A DNA stretch of 64,000 nt from Pollutimonas nitritireducens. GTDB lineage: Bacteria > Pseudomonadota > Gammaproteobacteria > Burkholderiales > Burkholderiaceae_B. Below the pieces are notes generated by a model. That model ran no database searches. It had not been told where the DNA came from and was given only the letters and a program-made list of their open reading frames with translations. The stretch lies in contig NZ_PDNV01000003.1 of assembly GCF_002849615.1 (NCBI RefSeq), positions 124,001 through 188,000 on the forward strand, given 5' to 3'. Position numbers and translations under genes: made by a program. How positions within the stretch are numbered: the first letter of the stretch is position 1; each line of letters opens with the position of its first letter. Shown here in pieces: positions 25,415-34,671 of this stretch.

Positions 25415-25753
25415 ATGAGCACATTGCCCTCTTGTCCGAAATGCAGTTCCGAGTTCACCTATGAAGATGGGGACCTCTACATCTGCCCCGAATGCGCCCA
25501 CGAATGGTCTGGACTGGCGGTGGCACCCATCGAAACGAGCCGGGTTTATCGCGATTCGGCGGGAAATGTGCTGCAGGATGGAGATACCGTCACGGTTATC
25601 AAAGACCTGAAGCTCAAGGGCTCGGCGGGCGCAGTCAAGATGGGTACCAAGGTGAAGAATATCCGGCTGGTCGATAGTGATCATGATATCGATTGCAAAA
25701 TCGACGGCTTCGGGGCCATGAGCCTGAAATCGGAGTTCGTCAAGAAAGTGTGA
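25415..25753 (+). CDS. yjdM: PhnA/YjdM-family zinc-ribbon protein
   Basis: 112 aa. The N-terminal zinc ribbon ([25 protein letters not shown]) is followed by the KOW-like beta domain [30 protein letters not shown] that defines the PhnA/YjdM family. Despite its old name it is not a phosphonate hydrolase in most species and its role is unclear. Translation from the ATG at 25415 is supported by AGGA upstream and by the family's usual length. Confidence 0.92.
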   Translation: MSTLPSCPKCSSEFTYEDGDLYICPECAHEWSGLAVAPIETSRVYRDSAGNVLQDGDTVTVIKDLKLKGSAGAVKMGTKVKNIRLVDSDHDIDCKIDGFGAMSLKSEFVKKV

Positions 25754-25893
25754 TCGGATCCTTTGAGCCTGACGATTGACATGGATCCACCCACATCAAC
25801 TGAAAGCGACAGTGTCGACGTCAAGCGCGGTAGCCATTGAAGGCTACTGCGCTGGTTCAGGTGCCGCTGGGGATCTGCGAAAGCGACGATCCG

Positions 25894-26373
25894 CTAAGCA
25901 TTGGTGTTTTCGGCCAGCAAATCTTCCTTCATCTGTACCATTGCTGGAAGAAGCTCGCGCAAATCAATTTTTTTCGAAATGATTTTCGGAAAAAGCTCAT
26001 CCTCTTCCTCGGCGACGTGGTGATTGACATATTCACCCAATACAATGAATTTCGCGTCGTACAAGTCGTCGCCCGGCTTCATTTCCTGCAACTGTCGAAT
26101 TAAATCCTTGGCACTGGCATGTTCGACCAGTGCTTCATCCAGCAGGTCGCCGAAAGCTTCAGGATCCTGGTCGCGCAAAAACATATAAAACTGCTGCTCT
26201 TCGATCTGCGTGTGCGCAGTCAAGTCCATACAGGCCTCGGCAACAATGCTTTGCTTCTTTGCCGCGTCGGTGACATCCTCGAATTCTTTGAACAGTTTTT
26301 TGACCTTCCGATGATCGTCCAGCAGCAAGCTTAAAACTTCTTTCTGGGCAACAGGAATCTGTGATTTATTCAT
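25894..26373 (-). CDS. Hemerythrin HHE domain protein
   Basis: 159 aa. Four-helix bundle with the expected iron ligands: LLLDDHRKVKKLFKEF, LTAHTQIEEQQFY, VEHASAKDLI and NHHVAEEEDELFPK. Such cytoplasmic non-haem di-iron proteins bind oxygen or sense oxidative/nitrosative stress. The gene stands alone; a GGCGT-N6-TTGC sequence upstream is one base too wide for a sigma54 promoter. Confidence 0.88.
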   Translation of the reverse strand: MNKSQIPVAQKEVLSLLLDDHRKVKKLFKEFEDVTDAAKKQSIVAEACMDLTAHTQIEEQQFYMFLRDQDPEAFGDLLDEALVEHASAKDLIRQLQEMKPGDDLYDAKFIVLGEYVNHHVAEEEDELFPKIISKKIDLRELLPAMVQMKEDLLAENTNA

Positions 26374-26479
26374 TGTATTTACCTTTCGAATATTTTTAAG
26401 TGGTAGCGCAAAGGCCCACGCCAGGCACCGCGCCCGTCACGCCCTACTTTGCGTGATCGGACGCGTGCCGTTACTGCTG

Positions 26480-26911
26480 CTATTGACGCTTCTCGCTTCC
26501 CGATATGGTGCTGCTTCCTTCATTGCTGGTGGCACCCGCGCCGGAACGCATGGGTGCTGCACGTGGAGGTGATTCACCCGACGGGGCTGTCTGTTGCGGC
26601 GTTCCCGTCGTCGCAGGCGGCGGCGCGCTGGTGGATGGGACATCCGATCCGCTCAATTTCGGATTAGCGGTATTTTCCGTGGCAGGTTTGTCGGTTCCCG
26701 GTAAGCTGCTATGAGGCGCTTCCCCTGTCGCTGTGGATGATGTGGCAGGTGTGCCCGTGTTCGGACTCTTGGTCGGCGGTGGACTGGCATCAGGTTTGGA
26801 GCTCTCGGGCATTTCACCGACTTTATTGGTGCCCTGGGTTTGGGCTTGAGCGCCCGCAAACGGAATGGCCAGCAACGCTGCCACAAGAAGAGTTTTTTGA
26901 AGTGTTCTCAT
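26480..26911 (-). CDS. Exported low-complexity Pro/Ser/Thr/Gly-rich protein
   Basis: 143 aa from MRTLQKTLLV; AAAGG is eight bases before this ATG. A clear Sec signal peptide (LLVAALLAIPFAGAQAQ, cleavage after AQA) precedes a mature chain made of Pro, Ser, Thr, Gly and Ala with no Cys and few hydrophobics, so it should be disordered in the periplasm. A sigma54-type promoter lies about 85 bases upstream. It resembles the other small disordered products with that promoter type. Function is unknown. Confidence 0.75.
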   Translation of the reverse strand: MRTLQKTLLVAALLAIPFAGAQAQTQGTNKVGEMPESSKPDASPPPTKSPNTGTPATSSTATGEAPHSSLPGTDKPATENTANPKLSGSDVPSTSAPPPATTGTPQQTAPSGESPPRAAPMRSGAGATSNEGSSTISGSEKRQ

Positions 26912-26996
26912 ATTAAGCACCTTTGTGATTGCAGTAAGGAATTTGTGAAAGTTCAGGAGAGGTATGCAACGGCAATTCGCCGTTTAAACTCTCATA

Positions 26997-27010
26997 GCAA
27001 ATAGTGTGCC
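26997..27010 (-). promoter_or_regulatory. Sigma54-type promoter of the exported low-complexity protein
   Basis: On the minus strand GGCAC (27010-27006), N5 ACTAT, TTGC (27000-26997). The predicted start near 26986 gives a 75-nt leader. It sits in the gap after the BOF gene stop at 27024, so it makes the downstream gene independent. Confidence 0.72.
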
Positions 27011-27023
27011 TCGGTGAAATAGT

Positions 27024-27395
27024 CTATTTAAGGATCTCGATCGCCTCGACGTCGATCTCCGTCTTGCCGACTAGACCCTTGTCCACTTCGCCCCTGATCT
27101 GGACAGTGGTCTTGTCGTCTACCGGCACTTTCGGGAAGACCTTGTCGTCGATCTCGACTGAAATTTCACCGGTCGCATCGGAGAAAACATAGTGCTCATC
27201 GGACGTTTTCCGGATCAACATGCCCTTGAGCGCCACTTTATCGTCGTCCTTGGATTTTTCCATGACATCGGCGACCGTCACGGCCATGACTTTTTCAGAA
27301 GGCCCCGTATATTGAGCGGAAACCGGCGTCAACGCGAAGGCCGTAACGCCTATGGCAAGCGCCGTAGAAATAGATTTGGTTCTCAAGATGCTCAT
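27024..27395 (-). CDS. YgiW/YdeI (BOF) family periplasmic stress protein
   Basis: 123 aa. Signal peptide (ISTALAIGVTAFALTPVSAQ) then an OB-fold core: MAVTVADVMEKSKDDDKVALKGMLIRKTSDEHYVFSDATGEISVEIDDKVFP, matching the bacterial OB-fold (BOF) family of YgiW/YdeI/VisP. Those periplasmic proteins are induced by peroxide, cadmium, acid or antimicrobial peptides. GAGGGTAAT precedes the ATG. Confidence 0.88.
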   Translation of the reverse strand: MSILRTKSISTALAIGVTAFALTPVSAQYTGPSEKVMAVTVADVMEKSKDDDKVALKGMLIRKTSDEHYVFSDATGEISVEIDDKVFPKVPVDDKTTVQIRGEVDKGLVGKTEIDVEAIEILK

Positions 27396-27424
27396 GTATT
27401 ACCCTCTTTTTCAGTGACGAAAAC

Positions 27425-27451
27425 GAAAAAACGACGTGGTTCATGACCACG
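27425..27451 (-). terminator. Intrinsic terminator of the PP-type phosphatase gene
   Basis: On the minus strand CGTGGT, loop CATGA, ACCACG, then TCGTTTTTTCG. It lies 10 bases after the stop codon at 27462. Confidence 0.82.
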
Positions 27452-27461
27452 CCTGCATGAA

Positions 27462-28127
27462 TCAAAAATTTCCCAGATCGAGCAGGGTGAAGTGCCCCTT
27501 TTCCAGCCAGCCTCCTGTATCGATGTGTACGGTATTTCCCAATGCGACGACCTCTTGCAGCGGTGTATGCCCGACCACGACGGCGTGGATGTTCTTGACT
27601 TTCGTTTCATCAAGACTTTGTATACGTTCACGCGACCATATCGCCTGCATCCTCGCGGACTCCGATCCCAATGCGTCCGCAAGCTGTGCCCAATCAGGCA
27701 CAGGGCAAACCGCGTGGATGATGCCCACCAGACCGTTATCGGTTTCAATCTCCATGGCATAAGGCAAGTCATTGAAGACGAGGCCGAACTGCTTCTGGCG
27801 TGTGCGCGGCATGTCAAGGAACCATCCCCCTCCGTTGCTCCTGTAGTTCTCTATGTCGACACCGCCAATCAGGCTATGCCTTATTGCATAATCTTCATGA
27901 TTGCCTCTGACCGCATGAAACCAGGGCAAAGCGAGCCAGTCGAGGGCCTGATCCGCCTGCGGACCGCGGTCTACCAGATCTCCAACGCTGAATAGCCGGT
28001 CTTGGCCGGGATCAAAACCAATCGTTTCCATGGCGTGTTCCAGCCGGCCGAAATGTCCATGTATGTCGCCCACGGCATAGTCCCGACCTGCCATGTTTTT
28101 TTTATAGTGTTGGATAAAGATGTCCAT
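27462..28127 (-). CDS. Serine/threonine-type PP metallophosphatase
   Basis: 221 aa from ATG 28127 (another ATG is at 28094). The PP-family motifs are complete: GDIHGHFGRLE, GDLVDRGPQ, RGNHED, VVVGHTPL and HIDTGGW. It is closest in build to bacterial/phage-lambda-type PrpA and PrpB phosphatases, which act on phosphoproteins or on diadenosine tetraphosphate-like compounds. A near-perfect sigma54 promoter ends about 28 bases upstream, with a predicted leader of only 16 nt containing GGGG. Confidence 0.9.
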   Translation of the reverse strand: MDIFIQHYKKNMAGRDYAVGDIHGHFGRLEHAMETIGFDPGQDRLFSVGDLVDRGPQADQALDWLALPWFHAVRGNHEDYAIRHSLIGGVDIENYRSNGGGWFLDMPRTRQKQFGLVFNDLPYAMEIETDNGLVGIIHAVCPVPDWAQLADALGSESARMQAIWSRERIQSLDETKVKNIHAVVVGHTPLQEVVALGNTVHIDTGGWLEKGHFTLLDLGNF

Positions 28128-28154
28128 TTTTTTAAACCCCGTTCTCGACTGATA

Positions 28155-28169
28155 GCAATCGACGTGCCA
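28155..28169 (-). promoter_or_regulatory. Sigma54-type promoter of the PP phosphatase gene
   Basis: The minus strand reads TGGCACG, four bases, TTGCT, the best match to the full RpoN consensus in the window. The predicted start is near 28143, and the ATG follows at 28127. Confidence 0.75.
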
Positions 28170-28251
28170 CTGGTGTCCAAGATGCGAATGTGTCGATGGG
28201 GACACAAGTGGTTTCCAAACAGCCGGTCAGCGGCTACTCCAGCGAAATAGA

Positions 28252-28965
28252 ATGAAGAGGTCTCCGTCAATTAGAATTTGCCTCATGAACCAGCATATAT
28301 CCTCAGCTTCCCGTGAACACACGTCCCGCGGCGGGACATCGCAGCGCAATGCATCGGTGATTTTCTTTATTGCCACACTTTTCATCCTGGCCTTGCTCAA
28401 CAACGTTCATGCTCAGCGCGTGGTGAATCCCCTGGCCGAGCCCAATGCCTTTATCGAGGCTGTGGGCAATAACGCCCTGGACGCCGTCCGTCAGGATCCC
28501 GCCGCTAAGCGAGGAGACACTCGCCGGATCAACGAGTTGATCGATCAATATTTGCTGCCCTACGTCAATTTTGAAAAGACCACCCGACTGGCGGCAGCAC
28601 AGGGCTGGCGGACCGCAAGTAGCCAGCAACGCAAGCAGCTGGTCGAAGCGTTCCGGGGCACGCTGATCCGGACGTATGCGGGTGCGCTAACGGATGTCGA
28701 CAAGATCGCCGCCTTGAACCTTCTGCCCTTCCGCGGTGACCCGAAGGCCAAGGACGTCGTCGTTCGAAGCTATTTCTCGCAGCGCAACGGGCCGCAGGTC
28801 AATGTCGACTACCGTATGGAAAGCACACCCGAAGGCTGGAAGATCTACGATATCAACGTCGAGGGAATCTGGCTGATTCAAAATTACCGCAATCAGTTCG
28901 CGCAGCAAATTCGCGAGAATGGCGTAGACGGCTTGATCAACGCTCTGAACCAGAAAAACCAGTAG
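28252..28965 (+). CDS. MlaC/Ttg2D-like phospholipid-binding protein
   Basis: 237 aa (a Met at residue 12, 28285, may be the start). A signal anchor (VIFFIATLFILALLNNVHAQ) precedes the MlaC fold: INELIDQYLLPYVNFEKTTRLAAAQGWRTASSQQRKQLVEAFRGTLIRTYAGAL, then VDYRMESTPEGWKIYDINVEGIWLIQNYRNQFAQQIRENGVDGLI. MlaC carries phospholipids across the periplasm from outer to inner membrane. No mlaFEDB genes are nearby, so this is an orphan or second copy that must work with a remote permease. Confidence 0.88.
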   Translation: MKRSPSIRICLMNQHISSASREHTSRGGTSQRNASVIFFIATLFILALLNNVHAQRVVNPLAEPNAFIEAVGNNALDAVRQDPAAKRGDTRRINELIDQYLLPYVNFEKTTRLAAAQGWRTASSQQRKQLVEAFRGTLIRTYAGALTDVDKIAALNLLPFRGDPKAKDVVVRSYFSQRNGPQVNVDYRMESTPEGWKIYDINVEGIWLIQNYRNQFAQQIRENGVDGLINALNQKNQ

Positions 28966-28972
28966 TGCGGAA

Positions 28973-29308
28973 CTATGCCGGATCGGGATCGATTTGCGAT
29001 AAGGCCCGGGCGATAGCCTGCTCTTCAGTAGGCCGGACAAGTCGTAGAACTTCTTTTCCATCGCGCAGAAACACCAACGTCGGCCAGAGCTTGATGGTGA
29101 AGGAACGGCCCAAGGGCCGACGGCTGCCGTCTTCCACCTTGATGTGACGGACATTATCGTGCGCTTCGAGCGCCGCCACGATGGCAGGCTGCGCCGCCCG
29201 GCAGTAGCCGCACCACGGCGTGCCGAATTCCAGCATGGTGGGCCCGGTCAAGACATCGATCTCTGAACGAGTTGGCTCAATGGCGCTATAAGCGTTGGTT
29301 GCTGCCAT
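28973..29308 (-). CDS. Thioredoxin-family protein
   Basis: 111 aa with the active site WCGYC near residue 32 and the cis-Pro region IKLWPTLVFLRDGKEVLR. There is no signal peptide, so it should be cytoplasmic. The Tyr between the cysteines (CGYC) differs from the usual CGPC of thioredoxin 1. It starts six bases after the stop of the PQQ dehydrogenase gene, so the two are in one transcript. Confidence 0.88.
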   Translation of the reverse strand: MAATNAYSAIEPTRSEIDVLTGPTMLEFGTPWCGYCRAAQPAIVAALEAHDNVRHIKVEDGSRRPLGRSFTIKLWPTLVFLRDGKEVLRLVRPTEEQAIARALSQIDPDPA

Positions 29309-29314
29309 GATTAT

Positions 29315-31717
29315 TTACCTCCTGCTGGGAAGTGCATAGGCGATCACATCGTCGCCCGCTCTGGTGCCTAATGAACCGTGGCCGCCCGCCACGACAAGCA
29401 GGAACTGACGTCCGTCGGCACCCGTGTAGGTCATGGGCGTCGCCTGCCCGCCCGCGGGAAGGCGGCTCTCCCAGAGTTGCTCGCCGTTCGTTACGTCGTA
29501 GGCCCGCACAAAGTAGTCCAGCGTGCCGGACAGGAACGCAACCCCTCCGGCCGTCATGATAGGACCGCCGAGGTTCGGCACGCCCATTTTGAACGGCAGA
29601 GGCAGGGGCGAACTATCGATGACCGTGCCATTTTTATGTTTCCAGACAACCTGACCGGTGGTCAGGTCCGCCCCCGCCACGTATCCCCATGGCGGCGCCT
29701 GGCATGGCAAACCAAGGACAGAGGTGAAGGCACTTAATTTGACCGCGAATGGAGCCCCGAAGTTTTCGTTCAGCGCCGGCAAGCTGTCTTCTGGACGGGC
29801 CTCGCCCTGAACATATAGCGTAGTGTCGTCGGCCCGAGGCACCAGCTGGGAAACGAACGCCAGATAGGTGGGTGTAGTGAAAGTAACTTGACGCTGCGGA
29901 TCCACGGCGATGCCGCCCCAATTGAACACGCCGAAGTTTCCCGGATACACCAATGTCCCTTCCAAGGATGGAGGTGTGTACCGTCCCTCATAGCGCAATT
30001 TGTGGAATGCGATACGGCAGGCGAGCTGATCAAGCATCGTCGCACCCCACATGTCGGCCCCAGTCAACGCCGGTGGGTCGAAAGACAATGCGGAGACAGG
30101 TTGTGTCGGCGCCAGGCGTTCACCTTCAATGGTCCCCTGCGGCACAGGCCGCTCTGTAACCGGCAATATGGGCTCGCCATTGCGGCGATCCAGAACGAAG
30201 AGCTCCCCTTGCTTGGTGGGCTGAACCAGGGCAGGCACTGTCTTGCCGCTGATAGTGAGGTCAATGAGGCTGGGCTGCGCCGGAACGTCGTAATCCCACA
30301 AATCGTGATGCACTGTCTGGAAATGCCAGCGTGCTTGTCCGGTGGCCAGGTCCAGGGCCACAACGGACGAAGAGTATCGCTCCACGGCTTCACTTCGCTC
30401 GGCGCCCCATTGGTCGGGCGGTTGATTTCCCAATGGGACATAGACCATGCCCAGCTTTTCGTCCACGCTGGAAATCGACCAGCTGTTCGGTGAGTTCGGC
30501 GTGTAATTCGCTCCCGGCGGCAGTGGAGTCGTCACCTCTGGATTGCCAGCGTCCCAGTTCCACACGAGGGCACCGGTATTGACATCGTAAGCGCGGATCA
30601 CACCGGAAGTTTCGCGGGTGGAAACGTTATCCAGTACGGTCCCTCCTACAATCAGCAAGCGATCAGTGACCACGACCGGCGACGTGGAGTAATAACCCCC
30701 GGGTTTTTTATGAGGCATGTTCTCCCAAAGGTCGATGTAGCCTTTGCCTTGTCCAAAGGATTGGCACACTTCACCATCTTCGGGATCGAGCGCAATCACC
30801 CGCCCATCGGCGGTTGGCATGAACAGCATCGCCAGACACTCACCCGATGCTGGATTGTCCGCTCTTTTGTGATAGGAAACGCCTCGGCACGTCAGGTGTT
30901 GCAAGGCCAGATCGCCCTCTACTTGAGGTTCGTAGCGCCATAGCTGTTCGCCGGTGGTTGCGTCCAACGCAATCACCGATTGATGCGGTGTGCAGAGATA
31001 GAGGCTGTTATCGACCTTCAGGGGTGTCACTTCGAAAGTCGTTTCGACCGGGTCTCCTGGACGTCCGCGCGTATCGCCTGTCTGGAAATGCCAGGCAACT
31101 TCCAGCTGATCAACATTATCGGAGGTAATCTGTGTCAACGGTGAGTAGCGTTGTCCGAGTCCATCGCGCCCATAGGCATGCCACTCGCCCGCCGGTATCA
31201 CGGCGGCATCGGCCTCGAGTTGCGCGCGTATTCCCGGCAGTTCTCCTTCTACGCGTTGCGGCTCGACGAACCAGGACGCGATAGCCACGAACAGGAATAG
31301 GCCAAGCGCAGCAGTTAACGCAAGCCTGCCGCCACGGCGTTTCGTTGTCGACGTCGGGGCACCCGCTTCGGATATGGCTGTTGCCAACAGTGGGCGTGTA
31401 ATCCAGGGCATCAAAAGAAAAACGCCTGCGATGAAAATCACATCGCCTCGGGCTGCCAGTGGCCACCAGTCCAGTCCTGCTTCCCACAGACTCCATGCCA
31501 AGGTTCCAATAACAAGCAAGGCATACAAATACAAGGCAGACTGCCGGCGCCTGCTCAGCAGCAAGCTGGTAGCAACGAGGGCTACGCCGGCGCAAAGGTA
31601 ATACCATGACCCCCCCAACGCAACAAGCCATCCTCCGCCTAAGACCAGCGCCAGGCCGAGCATGCCAATGACACTGGCAGTTACGATGAGACCTAGCCTA
31701 CGCTGCGTACCTTCCAT
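29315..31717 (-). CDS. gcd: Membrane-bound PQQ-dependent glucose/quinate-type dehydrogenase
   Basis: 800 aa. Five N-terminal transmembrane helices (residues about 10-150) are followed by a periplasmic eight-bladed propeller starting WHAYGRDGLGQRYSPLTQI. The PQQ enzyme repeats are visible (VIALDATTGEQLWRYEP, VVALDLATGQARWHFQT, DLTTGQVVWKHKNG). This is the Gcd/QuiA class that oxidises aldoses or quinate/shikimate at the outer face and feeds electrons to ubiquinone. The substrate cannot be fixed from sequence. No pqq biosynthesis genes are in the window. Confidence 0.9.
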   Translation of the reverse strand: MEGTQRRLGLIVTASVIGMLGLALVLGGGWLVALGGSWYYLCAGVALVATSLLLSRRRQSALYLYALLVIGTLAWSLWEAGLDWWPLAARGDVIFIAGVFLLMPWITRPLLATAISEAGAPTSTTKRRGGRLALTAALGLFLFVAIASWFVEPQRVEGELPGIRAQLEADAAVIPAGEWHAYGRDGLGQRYSPLTQITSDNVDQLEVAWHFQTGDTRGRPGDPVETTFEVTPLKVDNSLYLCTPHQSVIALDATTGEQLWRYEPQVEGDLALQHLTCRGVSYHKRADNPASGECLAMLFMPTADGRVIALDPEDGEVCQSFGQGKGYIDLWENMPHKKPGGYYSTSPVVVTDRLLIVGGTVLDNVSTRETSGVIRAYDVNTGALVWNWDAGNPEVTTPLPPGANYTPNSPNSWSISSVDEKLGMVYVPLGNQPPDQWGAERSEAVERYSSSVVALDLATGQARWHFQTVHHDLWDYDVPAQPSLIDLTISGKTVPALVQPTKQGELFVLDRRNGEPILPVTERPVPQGTIEGERLAPTQPVSALSFDPPALTGADMWGATMLDQLACRIAFHKLRYEGRYTPPSLEGTLVYPGNFGVFNWGGIAVDPQRQVTFTTPTYLAFVSQLVPRADDTTLYVQGEARPEDSLPALNENFGAPFAVKLSAFTSVLGLPCQAPPWGYVAGADLTTGQVVWKHKNGTVIDSSPLPLPFKMGVPNLGGPIMTAGGVAFLSGTLDYFVRAYDVTNGEQLWESRLPAGGQATPMTYTGADGRQFLLVVAGGHGSLGTRAGDDVIAYALPSRR

Positions 31718-31898
31718 GCTGTTTCCTCCCGGGAGTTGCCGCCATCACGCTGAATGCATGCGCCTTGGGACAGCAAGCTGCATTCCTGACGAACCAACGT
31801 GCCGTTACTCATGGTCGAACACTGTCACGAAATTATGTGACACCGTTACGGTGGATTTCCGGAAAGAGTGGTCGTAAACCGTCAACAAAGGAGAATGT

Positions 31899-34340
31899 AT
31901 GAATACACATCGTCTACACGCGCTGGCGCGCGCAACTGGCGCAGCTTTGATCATGGCCGGTACAGGTCTGGTCCAGGCCGCCAACTCGAATTCCGAGGAA
32001 CGCTATGCCACGACTGGCATCGAGAAGCCAGCGCGTGTATTAATAGATCAATGGGGCATTTCGCATATTTATGCCAATACTTTTTATGACGCGTTCTACG
32101 TCCAGGGGTTTATGGCGGCACGCGACCGCTTGTGGCAGATAGATACCTGGCGCAAGCGCGGCCTGGGCGAAATGGCGAAAGATTTTGGCCCCTCGTATGT
32201 CGAAGGCGATCGGATGGCTCGGGCCGTGCTTTTCCGAGGCGACATGTATCGAGAATGGCTAGCCTACGGCTCGGATGCCAAACGGGTTGCTGAAGCATTC
32301 GTCGCTGGTGTGAACGCTTATATCGACCAAACCGAAAAAGATGCCGCACTGGTTCCCGAAGAATTCAAGCTATTGGGTTACAAGCCATCAAAATGGAAGG
32401 CCGAAGACATCGTCCGCATTCGCCACCATGGGCTGACGCTGAATGCGAAAAATGAAATAGACCGCGCTGAAGTATTCTGCAAAATCAAGAGGGATCCAGT
32501 TCGTGTCGACTGGTTGCGCCGCGAAACGGTGCCTGAGGTCAATCCGGTCGTCGCCGCAGGCCTGGACCCTTGCGAAGTGCCGTTCGCTGCGTTGAAAAAG
32601 GCTTACGATCTTGCGACGGCCACCCCTAAATTCACGAAGGATTCGATCAATGCCGTCGCAGCTGCGTCCACCGATATAGCAACGCTCTATAACGTAGTGG
32701 ATTTCAATAGCGATGGGGCGCGCAGCCTGGGTTCTAACAACTGGGTCATTGCCGGTTCGCGCACCAGCACGGGGCGACCGGTATTGGCTAATGACCCACA
32801 TCGTTCTCACGGTGCGCCCAGCCTGCGTTACATCAGTCACCTCGAAGCGCCCGGACTCAGTGTCATCGGCGCGGGCGAACCTTTCCTGCCCGGTATTTCC
32901 ATTGGTCACAATGGCACCATCGGTTTTGGCCTCACACGCTTCTATATGGACCAGGAGGATGTCTATGCCTATGAACTGAACCCTGATGCAAAGTCCGAGT
33001 ATCAATACAAAGGCCGTTGGGAGCCTTTCGAGGTGATTTCCGAAGACATTTTGGTCAAGGGCGAGAGCACGCCCCGCAAGGTGGACATCTTGTACACGCG
33101 CCACGGACCGGTCCTGCACAAAGATAATACGAAGAATCAGGCGTGGGCCTTGCGAGCGGCATGGCTGGATTTTGGCATGGCACCTTACTTCGGCTCCATG
33201 GACTATATGCGGGCGCAGAATTGGGATCAGTTCAGTGCGGCGATGAATCGCTGGGGTGCTCCCGGAGAAAATCAAGTATATGCAGACAAAAGCGGAAATA
33301 TTGCATGGATGCCAGGTGGCTTGACGGTCAATCGGCCAAATTGGGACGGTTTGACTCCCGTGCCGGGAGACGGGCGCTACGAGTGGGCCGATTACCGCAC
33401 TATGGACGAACTGCCGTCACAGCATAATCCCGACGCCGGTTATATAGTCACGGCCAACGAAAATAACATTCCTCCCGAACATCCCGCCTTTCAGAAAGGT
33501 ATAGGTTACGAATGGAGCAACAGTTCTCGCGCCAAGCGCTTGCAGGCGCTTATTGCAAAGAACGATAAATCCTCACTTGACGATTCCAAGGCATGGCAGT
33601 TGGACACCACTTCCCTACCAGCCGTGCGTCTGGTTGCTTTGCTCAAGAACGTAGCGATCCCCGACGATGCCGATACACGACAAGGACTAAACTTGCTGAA
33701 GGAATGGGATGGCAATGAAACGGTGGAAAGCGCAGAAGCCGCCTTGTTTGAGGTATGGTTCAGCAAGCACCTGCGAAAAGGACTGGTCAAGGCCGCCCTG
33801 GACGCGGACGCCGCCGCGCTGGTCGGTCAAGGCGATGCCGAGCGGGTAATCCAGGTACTGGAGAGTCCTCAGGGTTGGCTTTCCACGACGGCAAGAGACC
33901 AGGTTCTGACTACGACACTCAAAGAGGCGATGATTCAGACCAAGAGGCTGCTGGGTCCAGACCCGGCCGGCTGGCAATGGGGAAATCTGCACAAGGCCGT
34001 GTTCACCCACCCGCTCAGTCCTGTTCTGAATGCAGCAGAAAAGGAAAAATTCAACGTGGGTACATGGCCTTTGCCGGGATCCGCCTACACTCCCCTCGCC
34101 GCCAGCTATGGCGAGAACTTCCAGCTGCAGTCTGGTGCATCTTACCGGATGATACTGGACGTGGGAAACTGGGATGCATCGCAGGTAATCAACACGCCCG
34201 GGCAATCAGGCAATGCATCAAGCAAGCATTATCGGGACTTGGCGCCGATCTGGGCCGCCGGTCAATATTTCCCATTGCTCTACTCCAAGGGAAAAATCGA
34301 GGCCCATGCGGAAACCACCATCAATCTGGTTCCCGAATGA
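31899..34340 (+). CDS. Penicillin acylase family Ntn-hydrolase
   Basis: 813 aa. Sec signal peptide (ARATGAALIMAGTGLVQAAN), alpha chain, then an autocleavage site at GSNNWVIAGSRTSTGRP, where the Ser of SNNWV becomes the N-terminal nucleophile of the beta chain. Motifs NDPHRSHGAPS and WGAPGENQVYAD follow. Members cleave penicillins, cephalosporins or acyl-homoserine lactones in the periplasm. Without a close relative in mind I leave the substrate open; AHL acylase (quorum quenching) is a real option. AAGGAG lies seven bases before the ATG. Confidence 0.92.
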   Translation: MNTHRLHALARATGAALIMAGTGLVQAANSNSEERYATTGIEKPARVLIDQWGISHIYANTFYDAFYVQGFMAARDRLWQIDTWRKRGLGEMAKDFGPSYVEGDRMARAVLFRGDMYREWLAYGSDAKRVAEAFVAGVNAYIDQTEKDAALVPEEFKLLGYKPSKWKAEDIVRIRHHGLTLNAKNEIDRAEVFCKIKRDPVRVDWLRRETVPEVNPVVAAGLDPCEVPFAALKKAYDLATATPKFTKDSINAVAAASTDIATLYNVVDFNSDGARSLGSNNWVIAGSRTSTGRPVLANDPHRSHGAPSLRYISHLEAPGLSVIGAGEPFLPGISIGHNGTIGFGLTRFYMDQEDVYAYELNPDAKSEYQYKGRWEPFEVISEDILVKGESTPRKVDILYTRHGPVLHKDNTKNQAWALRAAWLDFGMAPYFGSMDYMRAQNWDQFSAAMNRWGAPGENQVYADKSGNIAWMPGGLTVNRPNWDGLTPVPGDGRYEWADYRTMDELPSQHNPDAGYIVTANENNIPPEHPAFQKGIGYEWSNSSRAKRLQALIAKNDKSSLDDSKAWQLDTTSLPAVRLVALLKNVAIPDDADTRQGLNLLKEWDGNETVESAEAALFEVWFSKHLRKGLVKAALDADAAALVGQGDAERVIQVLESPQGWLSTTARDQVLTTTLKEAMIQTKRLLGPDPAGWQWGNLHKAVFTHPLSPVLNAAEKEKFNVGTWPLPGSAYTPLAASYGENFQLQSGASYRMILDVGNWDASQVINTPGQSGNASSKHYRDLAPIWAAGQYFPLLYSKGKIEAHAETTINLVPE

Positions 34341-34361
34341 AGCGCTTCTTGCACTAAACCC

Positions 34362-34622
34362 TTATCCCCCGCCCGATACAGCATTGGGAGGGGAGGTAGG
34401 CGGCGTTTCTTCATCGTCGACCGGTGTATCTTTGTCAACGTCCACGTCGTCGGCGGACGATATATCGACTTTGCGGTTTTCGTTCCCACGAACCTGAGCT
34501 GGAGTAGCAGACGGCATATCAGTGAAGGTGTCGGAAGAGTCGTTCGGGCCCGGGGCCGGCTCGGCACGGCCGGACCCGGGATTGCCTGCTGCGTGTGGTT
34601 TTTTCGGGTCATTCGTGGCCAT
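34362..34622 (-). CDS. Small disordered acidic protein, 86 aa
   Basis: The chain contains no Cys, Trp, Tyr or Leu and is dominated by Pro, Asp, Ser, Gly, Asn and Ala (PKKPHAAGNPGSGRAEP, DVDVDKDTPVDDEE), so it is predicted to be disordered. AGGAGG lies seven bases before the ATG. A sigma54-type promoter is 50 bases upstream. In composition and promoter type it matches the products at 828 and 4510. It is convergent with the penicillin acylase gene with a 21-base gap. Confidence 0.68.
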   Translation of the reverse strand: MATNDPKKPHAAGNPGSGRAEPAPGPNDSSDTFTDMPSATPAQVRGNENRKVDISSADDVDVDKDTPVDDEETPPTSPPNAVSGGG

Positions 34623-34671
34623 GGCGGCCTCCTGTTGGGTGGATTGGCGGATGAATTCCGGACATCCCCGA

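Noticed and set aside
26400-26440. Sigma54-like GGCGT-N6-TTGC upstream of the hemerythrin gene
   Set aside because: The spacing between GG and GC is one base too long, and sigma54 promoters tolerate this poorly.
32388-33275. Long open frame of 295 codons on the minus strand
   Set aside because: It is fully antisense to the penicillin acylase gene, has no Shine-Dalgarno sequence or domain, and reflects codon bias of the real gene.
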